NCBI GenBank assembly: GCA_018335015.1 | Contig: JAGXKX010000004.1 | Coordinates: 1-60,767 of the forward strand | Length of the DNA: 60,767 nt | Source of the DNA: Candidatus Bipolaricaulota bacterium | Lineage (GTDB): Bacteria > Bipolaricaulota > Bipolaricaulia > M55B111 | Direction: 5' to 3' | Shown here: positions 19,103 through 28,916 of the stretch, piece by piece | How positions within the stretch are numbered: the first letter of the stretch is position 1 | How the letters are laid out: each line of letters begins with the position of its first letter | Notes under the pieces: generated by a model | The model's input: only the letters and a program-made list of their open reading frames with translations | The model's database searches: none | Told to the model about the DNA's origin: nothing | Program-made: the position numbers and the translations under genes

Positions 19103-19144
19103 CATTTCCCTCTAAAATGGGGGAAAGAGATCTGAGGGGGTTGG
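19103..19144. repeat. Intergenic hairpin repeat family R
   Basis: CATTTCCCTCTAAAATGGGGGAAAGAGATCTGAGGGGGTTGG. Confidence 0.5.
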
Positions 19145-19183
19145 ATCCCTCTGCTAAAACAGGAGTAGATAAGCAGGAAAAAA

Positions 19184-20602
19184 CTACACCTGGGAATTTC
19201 TTTTGTCCTCGTACATCTTCTTGTCCGCTTCAGTGATTTTTTCCTCGACGCTGAGTTCTTCCTCGGGATCGAAGTTACTGGATCCGATCGCTAGAGTGAG
19301 GGGGAAATCAATGATTTCGTTCTCTTCGTTCCAGTTTTCCATTTTCGTTTTCAACCTCTCCACTACCGTCCGGGATCCGTCTCCGGTCTCCGGAAGGAGT
19401 ATTAGAAATTCATCTCCCCCGTATCTCACGACAGTATCCACTTCCCTCACGTTATCCTGCAACAGCTCTCCGACCTTTACTAGTACCTTGTCGCCTGTGG
19501 TGTGAGAGTAAGAGTCGTTGACCTCCTTAAATCCGTTGATATCAACCATCAGAAACGACAGTTTGTGGCCGTACCGCTGGGCTCTCTCAACTTCTTTGGT
19601 GAGTACTTCTTTCAGGTAATGCCTGTTGTAAAGACCGGTCAGCTGGTCATGTATCGCCTGGTGCCGGAGGTCACCTTCGACCTCCTCCCTTGAAAGCCGC
19701 TCTCCCACGTGGTGTGCCAGAATCTGCAACAGGTTGACGTCTTCCTCGGTAAAGTAACCTCGTTCGGAGGTAACCACCTGGAGAGCACCTCTGGAATCGA
19801 CCGGGGCGCTAACAATGGACTTGTATTTCTGCTGAGATAGATCGAACTGGCCGTATTCTTGAAAGTCCTCGCCACGAATAACCTGGTCCTTCTGCAAGGT
19901 AAGTTCTGTTAACCTCGCGCAGATCTCGTTCGGTAGAGTCGGCTTATTTTCCCCGAGCCCATTCCCTCTGGCCATGAGAGAGCGATCTTTTTCGAGGTGG
20001 AGCACGGATATATCCGGTGTTAGAACATTTTCGGCAACTTTAAGCGCGGTATCGTAAATTTCACCTTTTGATTTGGTGTCCTGTAATTTTGCTACCCCTT
20101 CCCTTAGCTGGAAGATCCTCTCGCCTACTTCTGTCTCCGGTTCTCCTGCAATATCACTCTCCGGACAGTTTCGGGCCTGCCAGATGATGCCTCCATTTCG
20201 GGTTTCGGTTAATTCCAGACAGTGGTAAACTCTGGAGCCATCCTTGCCTTCTCCCGCAATTTCTCCTTTCCAGGTACCTTGCTCGTTTAATTCCGGAAGA
20301 ATCGTTTGAGTGAACTCCTTTACTTTCTCGGATGGGTAGAGGGACTGCCAGTTCTTGCCCAGCAGTTCTTCGGGATCTTCGTAACCAAAAAGTCCAGCAA
20401 AAGTTTTATCTACGTAAGAAAAGAGCCCGTCGCTGTCAAGCAGAGCAATAGTTTTTCCTCCCCCCTTTTTGCCTCCTGTAACAGTCGATTTTTCGCCGGT
20501 CGCTTTAGCCAGATTAGACCTCCCGTCAACTTCAAATAGCCAGTCTTTTATATCTTCAAAATTTTCTGACAGTTGTTCAATTTTTTTCTTTTTTTTGGAC
20601 GA
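19184..20602 (-). CDS. PAS-GAF-GGDEF diguanylate cyclase-like protein
   Basis: C-terminal DQLTGLYNRHYL and RYGGDEFLILLPET (GGDEF); PAS-like N-terminal region. Confidence 0.9.
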   Translation of the reverse strand, partial: SSKKKKKIEQLSENFEDIKDWLFEVDGRSNLAKATGEKSTVTGGKKGGGKTIALLDSDGLFSYVDKTFAGLFGYEDPEELLGKNWQSLYPSEKVKEFTQTILPELNEQGTWKGEIAGEGKDGSRVYHCLELTETRNGGIIWQARNCPESDIAGEPETEVGERIFQLREGVAKLQDTKSKGEIYDTALKVAENVLTPDISVLHLEKDRSLMARGNGLGENKPTLPNEICARLTELTLQKDQVIRGEDFQEYGQFDLSQQKYKSIVSAPVDSRGALQVVTSERGYFTEEDVNLLQILAHHVGERLSREEVEGDLRHQAIHDQLTGLYNRHYLKEVLTKEVERAQRYGHKLSFLMVDINGFKEVNDSYSHTTGDKVLVKVGELLQDNVREVDTVVRYGGDEFLILLPETGDGSRTVVERLKTKMENWNEENEIIDFPLTLAIGSSNFDPEEELSVEEKITEADKKMYEDKRNSQV

Positions 20603-20778
20603 CATACGAAGGTTCCTCACCGCTTTTGGATTACAATTAATTATTACACAAATAGTATATCGATGTCATTAATTTGAGTCAAATATGTGGGAGCGGGGAA
20701 GTAAATGTGGAGGTTGAATTGAATATATAGAACCATTGCGCCGGATCGTGCTCTCACCGGAGCGGATATTCACTGTAA

Positions 20779-20981
20779 CTCAGTTCTTGCACCATTATTC
20801 GGAAGCGAGGGGTATCTCATATAGCAATAACTATATTTTTTAGTCCAATCCTCCTGCCCCTTACCTGGTAACTGATTTAACCTCAAAATCTTACCAGTAG
20901 AGGTAATCCCGGCAGCCAGGTAAGGGGCAGGAGGCATATGAGGACAAAATAATGATATACGACGATAGTGAAAGAACTGAT
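20779..20981 (+). mobile_element. MITE-like palindromic element, copy 1 (203 bp)
   Basis: Outer TIR CTCAGTTCTTGCACCATT...AGTGAAAGAACTGAT; internal perfect 19-bp arms CCTCCTGCCCCTTACCTGG (20850-20868)/CCAGGTAAGGGGCAGGAGG (20916-20934); flanked by TGTAA (20774-20778 and 20982-20986). Confidence 0.85.
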
Positions 20982-21072
20982 TGTAACAGATTTGCCCATC
21001 CAGGATATCAGGCCAGGTTACCGTGCCCGGGCAGTTTGTTAGGAAAGAGACGGTTTCACGTTTGGATCGACC

Positions 21073-21104
21073 TTCCGGGAGGGCATGGGAGCCCTCCCTG
21101 CTAT
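21073..21104. repeat. Short hairpin repeat family P, copy 2
   Basis: TTCCGGGAGGGC-ATGGGA-GCCCTCCCTGCTAT. Confidence 0.45.
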
Positions 21105-21197
21105 ACTAATAGTTCAGTTAGTCCGTACTCCTTGTTTGATAGTTCCAAGTAAGTACTGGAAAAGAGAGAAAGGGGTTTTTGGCGGGCTATTAAACTA

Positions 21198-21638
21198 TTA
21201 AATGTCCAGTTCTTTAAAGTCTTTGGCCGCGTGGGGATGGTCCTCGCCCTTGTAGGGCTTGAACTTTTTCAGCATTTCGTCTGCGAGGTTGTTTTTCGGC
21301 ATCATCCGTCTTACGGCTTCTTTGATCGGAATAAGGGAATCCTCTTCAAGCAACTCTCCGTAGCTTTTCTGTTTGAGGTTTCCCAGGTAGTCCGAATGGC
21401 TGTAGTACATTTTCTGTTCGGCCTTATTGCCCGTAAGTTTTACGTCGGTCGCGTTCACGACTACGACGAAATCTCCCGTATCCACGTGGGGAGTGTAGGT
21501 CGGTTTATGTTTTCCCTGCAGCACAGTTGCCACTTTTGAAGCGATTCTTCCTAACGGTTTACCTTCAGCATCTACGATATACCAGTCTCTATCTTGCTCG
21601 GTTATTTCCTCTTTTTTCGCCATCCAGGTATTTTGCAT
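21198..21638 (-). CDS. rplM: 50S ribosomal protein L13
   Basis: WYIVDAEGKPLGRIASKVATVLQGKHKPTYTPHVDTGDFVVVVNA. Confidence 0.96.
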   Translation of the reverse strand: MQNTWMAKKEEITEQDRDWYIVDAEGKPLGRIASKVATVLQGKHKPTYTPHVDTGDFVVVVNATDVKLTGNKAEQKMYYSHSDYLGNLKQKSYGELLEEDSLIPIKEAVRRMMPKNNLADEMLKKFKPYKGEDHPHAAKDFKELDI

Positions 21639-21775
21639 AATTTACCTCCGAATTTTTTACCCAGGGGAAGTTAGTTATTCAGTCAAATTATCTTTATGAT
21701 TGTGCAATTCAGGCTGGTAAAATTCAAGGGCCGTGAGTCTTAGGCGGATTCACCAAGTACTTGTTTTGCTGTACT

Positions 21776-21804
21776 AACGGGAGCACGGGGACTCCCTTTG
21801 CTAT
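21776..21804. repeat. Short hairpin repeat family P, copy 3
   Basis: ACGGGAG-CACGGGGA-CTCCCTTTGCTAT. Confidence 0.4.
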
Positions 21805-21996
21805 CTTTTTGAGAAGCCCATTTGAATCCTTTTTGGGTCTTACACCTTATCTGTCATCTCCTCCCATCAAAGGGAAGATCAAGTAAATCAGTTGATGGCT
21901 AGGATGAGTTTAGGTGCGGAAACCTAACTATTTTAATTACGTATGTGAAAGACTAATTAGGACCCCCGCATTCATTTCCTCTTTTGCGGACGGGGG

Positions 21997-23262
21997 TTAA
22001 TCCACCATTATCGTTTGCGACCTCTTCTTCCCTATCGAAACGATCGAAATCGGTACGTCGAGTTCCTTTTCCAGGAAGTCTACGTACCCCTGAGCCTCTG
22101 ACGGCAAATCTTCCAGGCTGCTGGCGTGACTGATGTCCTCGTCCCACCCTTCGAAAGTAATGTAGCTAGGCTCACATTCGCTCAGTTCTTCCGCGGTTGA
22201 GGGAAATTCCGTGATCTTCTCGCCGTCTTTCATGTAGTGGCTGGCAACCTTAATTTCGTCGAATCCCGATAGCACGTCGAGTTTGGTAAGGGCGATCTCC
22301 GTCATGTCGTTGAGGTCCAGGGCGAACTTCAGCCCGACGAGATCCAGAGGACCGCAACGCCTTGGTCTTCCTGTCGTAGCGCCGTACTCGTCTCCGTTAT
22401 CTCTAAGCCTCTCTCCCAGATCACCTTCGTCCTCCGTGGGCATCGGTCCCTTGCCCACTCGGGTCGTGTAGGCTTTTACGACGCCGATTCGACGCTCCAC
22501 CCTCGTCGGGGAAACGCCCGCTCCAGTGCCTATTCCACCGACAGTCGGGTTGGACGACGTCACGTAGGGGTACGTTCCAAAGTCGATATCGAGGAGAGTT
22601 CCCTGAGCGCCCTCGAAGATAACCGATTTCCCTTCGTCTATTGCTTTGTTGAGTACCGGAGACGAATTGACAATCTTGGCCTCGGATACCATATCTCTCA
22701 GCCGGTCCACGACGTCGAAGAACCTGTCCTCCTCGATTCGGTCAAGGTCGGAGGGATCGTCCCAGCGCTCTTTGAGTTTCTCCAGCCTGTCCCGAAACCG
22801 GTCCTCGAAATCCGACCGAAAGAGATCGTTTATCCTGAAACCGCTGCGGGCGGCTTTGTCCTCGTACGTCGGACCTATCCCCCGGCCCGTCGTGCCAACC
22901 TCTTCCTTTGCCTTCTCAAGTACCTCCACCACCGGATGATAAGGGGTAATGACATGGGCTCGCGCTCCCAGAAAAATATCGGGTTCGATAGCTCGTTTTT
23001 CCTGGAGTTGGTCCAGTTCTTCGACCAGACCTATCGGGTTTATCACCATGCCTGGGCCGAGCAGCACCCTGCAATCCTCGTGCAGGCTGGCGGATGGAAG
23101 ATGGTGGAACTTGAACTCCCCCGTATCGTCGACCACCGTGTGTCCCGCATTTGGCCCGCCGTTATATCGGACAACCCAGTCGGCGTCTTCGCTCAGCATG
23201 TCGGCGATCTTTCCTTTCCCTTCGTCTCCCCATTGTGAACCGATTATCGTAAGTGTGTTCAT
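21997..23262 (-). CDS. purA: Adenylosuccinate synthetase
   Basis: GSQWGDEGKGKIADML; YNGGPNAGHTVV; TTGRGIGPTYEDKAAR. Confidence 0.97.
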   Translation of the reverse strand: MNTLTIIGSQWGDEGKGKIADMLSEDADWVVRYNGGPNAGHTVVDDTGEFKFHHLPSASLHEDCRVLLGPGMVINPIGLVEELDQLQEKRAIEPDIFLGARAHVITPYHPVVEVLEKAKEEVGTTGRGIGPTYEDKAARSGFRINDLFRSDFEDRFRDRLEKLKERWDDPSDLDRIEEDRFFDVVDRLRDMVSEAKIVNSSPVLNKAIDEGKSVIFEGAQGTLLDIDFGTYPYVTSSNPTVGGIGTGAGVSPTRVERRIGVVKAYTTRVGKGPMPTEDEGDLGERLRDNGDEYGATTGRPRRCGPLDLVGLKFALDLNDMTEIALTKLDVLSGFDEIKVASHYMKDGEKITEFPSTAEELSECEPSYITFEGWDEDISHASSLEDLPSEAQGYVDFLEKELDVPISIVSIGKKRSQTIMVD

Positions 23263-23289
23263 TGAACCTCCCTCTGAGGTATGATTATT

Positions 23290-23859
23290 TTATTGTACTT
23301 GTTCCCGGTAAAAATCCTCAAATTTTCCAAGGAAATCCTCAAGCATCTTCGTCCGATCCACCTTTTCCCCGGTTACGTCTTTCATCGTGATCGAATTTTC
23401 CCTGACGGCTTCCGGTAGACCCGACGCCTCGTTATTTACGTTTATTCCGATTCCCACTATATAATCCCCGCTGCTTTCCTCGATAAGCAGTCCCGCTATT
23501 TTTTTGCCCTCCACGACCAGATCATTGGGCCTGGACACGCTCGTCTCTACTCCGTATTCCGCCAAAAGTGCCTGAACCAATTTAAGTAACTCGACGTATA
23601 ATTCGGGCGTGGCCAGGTGCATCAAACCGCCAAGAGTAAACGAGAACCACAACCCCCCCTCGGGTGAATACCACCTTCGTGTTCCGCTACCCTGACCGTG
23701 CGTCTGTTTGTCCGCAAGCACTATGGTTCCAGGCAAAACTTCCTCGCCGTGCCTGAGATAGCGGTTGGTTGAATCCAGTTCGTTCCGGTAGATAAACTCG
23801 GTCCAAACATCTGAATTCTGGACGAAATCCCGAACCGGCTTCCAGTTTGACAACCTCAA
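23290..23859 (-). CDS. birA: Biotin--protein ligase, catalytic domain only
   Basis: LDSTNRYLRHG, SPEGGLWFSFTL, KIAGLLIEESSGDYIVGIGINVN motifs; overlaps the ileS stop. Confidence 0.85.
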   Translation of the reverse strand: MRLSNWKPVRDFVQNSDVWTEFIYRNELDSTNRYLRHGEEVLPGTIVLADKQTHGQGSGTRRWYSPEGGLWFSFTLGGLMHLATPELYVELLKLVQALLAEYGVETSVSRPNDLVVEGKKIAGLLIEESSGDYIVGIGINVNNEASGLPEAVRENSITMKDVTGEKVDRTKMLEDFLGKFEDFYREQVQ

Positions 23860-26800
23860 TCAACCCGTTTTAGCGCGATCCTGGCCTTTTTCCCGTTCAA
23901 GCTCTCCTCCGACTCGACGTCAGCCGTTTCGGGTAACTCCCCTGCCCGGAGATCGCGGGTCAGCGTTTCCGACCTCAGGTAATCAGAGTGTTTTTCTACG
24001 GCACCCTCAATCGATTGATCTGCTTCGTAATAAAGCTCTATTCTGTCGGTGACCTCGAAACCTGCTTCCTTTCTCAGCTGCTGAATTCGCCGGATCAGCT
24101 CCCTGACGTAACCTTCCTGGCGTAGCCCCTCGTCGAGTTCGACGTTCAACAGTAACACGTAATCGTTGTTCTCGACTTTTTCGTAGGACTCGTCCGTTTC
24201 CCGGGTAAGTTCGACTTCCTCCCCGGTCACTGTGAAGGTTTCGCCGTCGATCTTTATCTCGACCTCTCCCTGTTCCTCCAGGGCAGTGACGATCAACTCG
24301 CCGTCCTCTTCCTCTATTCTGTCGCCAATCTTCTGTGCGTTTTCGCCAAACTTTGGACCCAGCTTGCTGAAGTCAGGGTTGACAACAGGAACGTAGTAAT
24401 CCTCGAGTTCGTCCTGAAATGATACTTCCTTCACGTTCAACTCTTCCTTTAACAGAGCGAGGGACTCGCCGGATATCTCGTCAAATTCCCGTTTGGGCTG
24501 AATTATAAGCTCGCTCAACGGCTGCCTCACCTTGATCTCGGCCCTGTTCCGGGCTTTTCTGCCCAGAGCCGTCAGGGAACGGACTTCCTTCACGTGGTCT
24601 TCGAGATCCTCGTCTATCTCCTCCCTACGCACTTCCGGCCAGTCGGCAAGGTGAACGCTATCCGGTCCGCGGGAATTCAAATTTCGGTAGAGTTCCTCTG
24701 CTAGGAACGGAGTAAACGGAGCAAATAAATTGCTGAGGGCAATTAACGAACGGTAGAGCGTGTGATGAGCCGCCAGCTTATCCTCGCCGGATTCGTCGCT
24801 CCAGAACCTATCCCTCGAACAGCGGACGTACCAGTTGCTGAGATCGTCGACGAAATTCTCTATCGCCGAAGTGGCAGACGGTACGTCGTAACTATCCAGC
24901 GAATCGGTAACCTTTTCGACCGTCCGGTTTAGCCTGGAATTAATCCAGCGGTCGAGCAGGGAAAGTTCCAGGTCCTCGGATTCGACAGCGGCCGGCTCAA
25001 ACTCGTCTATCTCCGCGTAGAGCGAAAAGAAATTGTAGGTATTTCTGACCGTGTCGAGAAACTTGTAGAGGACTTCTCCCGGACCTTCCTCTTCGAGGCG
25101 CCGCGTCTTCCAGGGTGCCGTGGTAGAAAATAGGTACCACCTTATCGCGTCCGCGCCGTACCTTTCTATCATTTCCCAGGGATCGATCACGTTGCCCCGG
25201 CTCTTGCTCATTGCGTTCCCTTCCGAGTCCAGCCCGTATCCAGTCACCAGGACGTTCTTAAAAGAGGACTGTCCGTGGAGCAGCGTACTCGTGACCAGGA
25301 GGGTGTAGAACCAGCCTCGAGTCTGATCCTGACCCTCGCAGATAAAGTCCGCGGGAAACAACCGCTGGAAATCTTCCTTGTTCTCGAATGGATAGTGGAG
25401 CTGAGCCGTATGCATAGAGCCGGAGTCGAACCAGGTATCAAGCACGTGCTCGACCCGATCCATCTCTCCGTCACAATTCGGGCAGGTAAGCTTGACCTCG
25501 TCTATGAACGGCCGATGTAGTTCGACCTCTTCGGCCAGTTCTTCGTCCTCGGCATGCTCGACCAGTTCCTTCCTACTGCCGATCGAGAGCTCGTGGTCGC
25601 AATCGTTACAGAGCCAGATATTGAGCGGCGTTCCCCAGTAGCGATCACGGCTCAACGCCCAGTCCTTCATGTTATCCAGGAAGTCGCCAAACCGTCCGTC
25701 ACGCATGTGTTCCGGGTACCAGTTTATCTTCTGATTGTTTTCGATTATCTCTTCCTGTCTTTCCGTGGTCTCAATGTACCAGGAATCCAGAGCGAAGTAG
25801 AGCAACGGCGTATCGCAGCGCCAGCAAAAAGGGTACTCGTGTTCGTAACTGGAGTGCTTGAGGAGGTAGCCTTTTTCCTCGAGATCCTCAACTATATCGT
25901 CGTCGGCGTCCTTGACGAAATCTCCTTCCGAGAGGGGGAACTCCGAGGTAAACTCGCCGTTTAGATTGAGAGGCTGAACGAAAGGGATGCCTTTCTTCTC
26001 GCCCAGTTCCGCGTCTTCCTCACCAAAGGAAGGAGCGACGTGAACGATTCCCGTTCCCTCGTCCAGCGTGACGAAATCCGCGTCGTGAACCCTGTAGGCG
26101 TCTTCGTCGTCGGACAGCCTGTACGGAGGCTCGTAGAATAGACCGATGAGCTCTTCTCCGGCGAATTCCTCTAACATCTCGTAATCGGGCCCGAGAACCT
26201 TATCCAGCAGGGCTTTTGCCATGATAATTTTCTCGCCTTCTACTTCCACTTTCGCGTACCAGAGTTCGTCGCTCACAGCGAGGGCTGTGTTGGACGGAAT
26301 CGTCCACGGAGTGGTCGTCCAGGCAAGCAGGCTGAGGTCCTCTTCACCCTCTATCGGAAACTTCACGAAGATGGAAGGGTCTTCCGTCAGTTCGTAACCC
26401 TGAGCCACCTCGTGCGAAGAGAGCCCCGTCCCGCACCGGGGACAGTAAGGCAGTACTTTGTGCCCCTTGTAAAGGAGATCCTGCTCCCAGATATTCTTTA
26501 GTTCCCACCACAGGGTCTCAATGTATTCGTCCTCATAAGTAATATAGGGGTCGTCGAGGTCTATCCAGAATCCCATCCGCTCGATCATCCTCTCCCATTC
26601 CTGCTTGTATTCCCAGACACTCTTTTTGCACTTCTCGACGAAATTCTCTATTCCGTATTCCTCAATCTCTTCCTTGCTTTCCAGGCCAAGCTCTTTTTCA
26701 ACCTCGAGCTCAACCGGAAGACCGTGGGTATCCCAGCCCCCTTTCCGCTCTACGTGATAACCCTGCATAGTCTTGTAGCGGGGAAAGAGGTCCTTGTAAA

Positions 26801-26987
26801 CCCGGGCCATCAGATGGCCAAAATGGGGCTTCCCGTTTGCCGTGGGCGGACCCTCGTAGAAAACCCATTCCTCGTTTCCCTCGGTCTCCTCCAGGCTTCG
26901 CTGAAAGATTTCTTCCTCCTCCCAGAAAGACACTACTTCTCGCTCGCGATCGAGAGGATTCTCGTTTAAATCACCGTATGTCGGCAT
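23856..26987 (-). CDS. ileS: Isoleucyl-tRNA synthetase
   Basis: PPTANGKPHFGHLM (HIGH-like) and MSKSRGN (KMSKS); ~1040 aa. Confidence 0.95.
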   Translation of the reverse strand: MPTYGDLNENPLDREREVVSFWEEEEIFQRSLEETEGNEEWVFYEGPPTANGKPHFGHLMARVYKDLFPRYKTMQGYHVERKGGWDTHGLPVELEVEKELGLESKEEIEEYGIENFVEKCKKSVWEYKQEWERMIERMGFWIDLDDPYITYEDEYIETLWWELKNIWEQDLLYKGHKVLPYCPRCGTGLSSHEVAQGYELTEDPSIFVKFPIEGEEDLSLLAWTTTPWTIPSNTALAVSDELWYAKVEVEGEKIIMAKALLDKVLGPDYEMLEEFAGEELIGLFYEPPYRLSDDEDAYRVHDADFVTLDEGTGIVHVAPSFGEEDAELGEKKGIPFVQPLNLNGEFTSEFPLSEGDFVKDADDDIVEDLEEKGYLLKHSSYEHEYPFCWRCDTPLLYFALDSWYIETTERQEEIIENNQKINWYPEHMRDGRFGDFLDNMKDWALSRDRYWGTPLNIWLCNDCDHELSIGSRKELVEHAEDEELAEEVELHRPFIDEVKLTCPNCDGEMDRVEHVLDTWFDSGSMHTAQLHYPFENKEDFQRLFPADFICEGQDQTRGWFYTLLVTSTLLHGQSSFKNVLVTGYGLDSEGNAMSKSRGNVIDPWEMIERYGADAIRWYLFSTTAPWKTRRLEEEGPGEVLYKFLDTVRNTYNFFSLYAEIDEFEPAAVESEDLELSLLDRWINSRLNRTVEKVTDSLDSYDVPSATSAIENFVDDLSNWYVRCSRDRFWSDESGEDKLAAHHTLYRSLIALSNLFAPFTPFLAEELYRNLNSRGPDSVHLADWPEVRREEIDEDLEDHVKEVRSLTALGRKARNRAEIKVRQPLSELIIQPKREFDEISGESLALLKEELNVKEVSFQDELEDYYVPVVNPDFSKLGPKFGENAQKIGDRIEEEDGELIVTALEEQGEVEIKIDGETFTVTGEEVELTRETDESYEKVENNDYVLLLNVELDEGLRQEGYVRELIRRIQQLRKEAGFEVTDRIELYYEADQSIEGAVEKHSDYLRSETLTRDLRAGELPETADVESEESLNGKKARIALKRVD

Positions 26988-27106
26988 AACGACCTCCAAA
27001 TATGAAAATCCGAAAAATAATATTAGATTAGAAAATACATATCAATCCGAGATCCGGAAGGTAAGCTAGTACCCATGAACCTTAAATAAAGGTGAAAACC
27101 AACCGT

Positions 27107-28762
27107 CTAAGCCAGATATCCCAGACCCTCCAGGCGCTCCTTGATTTCCTCGTCGTGCTCGTTGTTGGTCTTTCCTTCCCCCGTTCCGGGCAGGTTCGAT
27201 TCCGATAATTCGGGCTGGTGCTCGCTCCAGAACTCCTCGGAGAAGACTTCCCGCCGTGGAGATCCGTCCATGTAGGAGGGAATCTTTAGTCCCAGAGTAT
27301 GAAGAGAGATCGGCGCCGGATCGGAAATGTTCAACCCCTCGACCTCCGATTTCCGAAGGTACTTAGGACCGTAACCCGCAAACACGCCGTTCATCCTGTG
27401 AGTCCCGGTAATGGCAAAAGAGGGTATGATCCTATCCATGGTTTTAAATACCGTTAAACCACCCGTATCGGTTTCAAGGTCCTTGGTCAGGAATAGGATA
27501 TCCGGACCGCGCAACGATCTCGGGCCCTCGTAGACTTCCTCGTTCCTCATGACCTCGGCTATGACGTTTTCTCCGGTATGAGGGTTCCGAAGCTCCTTCA
27601 GGTCCCTCATAAGATCTTTCTGCACTCCGGGGGCATCTTCCGGGGTAATACAGCCGTGCTTCTCTCGTCCTTTTATGTTCAACCTTATAGCCCCCGTCAC
27701 GCCGCCCCGGGAATAAGCTTTTGTATTCTCCCAGTCGACGTCGTTGAGCGACAAAAACATCTTACCCAGAATGTCATTAAAGCCCTCCATCTCCCACTCG
27801 TTTCCCTTTGCCAGCGGGCCCAGCAGGTCGCCGATTTTGTATAAGTTCTTTTGATTCAGGCCAAGCTTCGAAGCAGATCGCTTTATCCTTACGCCAGCGG
27901 AATCTTTTAACTTCATGTAACCCTTCTGGATAAGCCAGCTGTTGACGTTAAAGATCCACTTCAACGGTCCGAATCCGTGATCCGAGACTATCATCACGTG
28001 AGTATCCTTGCCCGCGGACGAGTCGTAAATATTTTTAACCGCTTTCTCGACCCTCTTATATACCTCCAGCACGGGATCTTCGTCCACTGCGTTGCCGTCT
28101 TTACCCAGGGGAGAGTTCTGGTGAAAGAGGTGATGTTTAACCGTATCGGTTTCCATGAAATACACCATCGAAACGTCCCATTCCCGAGTCGAAAGAAGGT
28201 GGCGGGCAACTTCTTCCCTGTTAGTGATCGACCCCTTCAAGTCCTCGATCCATTGCTCGTTATTTAACGCCATTTCCGCGTGAGTCGGGGCAAACCGGTA
28301 GGTCTCCACTACTTTTTCTATCTCTTCCTTAAGACTCGGCGGATATACGTAGTCCTCGGCTTCCTTGGGAGTTAATACCCCTGATGTCATAAAACCGTTA
28401 ACTTTCCTGGGAGGATAGGTAACCGGAACGCCGATGACGCCAACTTTTTTGCCTGCCTCGCTGGCTAATTCCCAGAGGGTCTTTGCCTCGATCGAAGTGG
28501 AGTCCACCATTCCCTCTCCGTAGGTATCATTTCCCGAACTTCCCCAGTCAAATACACCGTGTTTACCAGGGTTAACTCCTGTCTGGAAGGTAGACCAGGC
28601 CGGTCCGGTGAGTGGTGGAATGGTGCTGGTCATTTCACCCCGGACGCCCTCGTTGATTAGCTTTTCCAGGAAGGGCAATTCATCCCGATCGAACCACGGG
28701 TCGAGAAGGTCGAAAGTTGCCCCGTCCAGTCCGAATATCAGTAGCTCTTTATCTGCTGACAT
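27107..28762 (-). CDS. Alkaline phosphatase-superfamily protein (type I phosphodiesterase/nucleotide pyrophosphatase)
   Basis: IFGLDGATFDLLDPW, PPLTGPAWSTFQTGVNPGKHGVFDW, VSDHGFGP. Confidence 0.88.
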   Translation of the reverse strand: MSADKELLIFGLDGATFDLLDPWFDRDELPFLEKLINEGVRGEMTSTIPPLTGPAWSTFQTGVNPGKHGVFDWGSSGNDTYGEGMVDSTSIEAKTLWELASEAGKKVGVIGVPVTYPPRKVNGFMTSGVLTPKEAEDYVYPPSLKEEIEKVVETYRFAPTHAEMALNNEQWIEDLKGSITNREEVARHLLSTREWDVSMVYFMETDTVKHHLFHQNSPLGKDGNAVDEDPVLEVYKRVEKAVKNIYDSSAGKDTHVMIVSDHGFGPLKWIFNVNSWLIQKGYMKLKDSAGVRIKRSASKLGLNQKNLYKIGDLLGPLAKGNEWEMEGFNDILGKMFLSLNDVDWENTKAYSRGGVTGAIRLNIKGREKHGCITPEDAPGVQKDLMRDLKELRNPHTGENVIAEVMRNEEVYEGPRSLRGPDILFLTKDLETDTGGLTVFKTMDRIIPSFAITGTHRMNGVFAGYGPKYLRKSEVEGLNISDPAPISLHTLGLKIPSYMDGSPRREVFSEEFWSEHQPELSESNLPGTGEGKTNNEHDEEIKERLEGLGYLA

Positions 28763-28916
28763 TGTACTCCTTTTAAGATTTCAAATGATCAAAAGATCGC
28801 ATAGATTCAGATAAGGATAACTGTTGGACCGGGAACTATCAAAGCAAAAACAGGGAGTCACTCTCCAACCAGCCGTTTCTTTACTGAGATTGCTGAGAAC
28901 GCCCCAGGATACAGAA

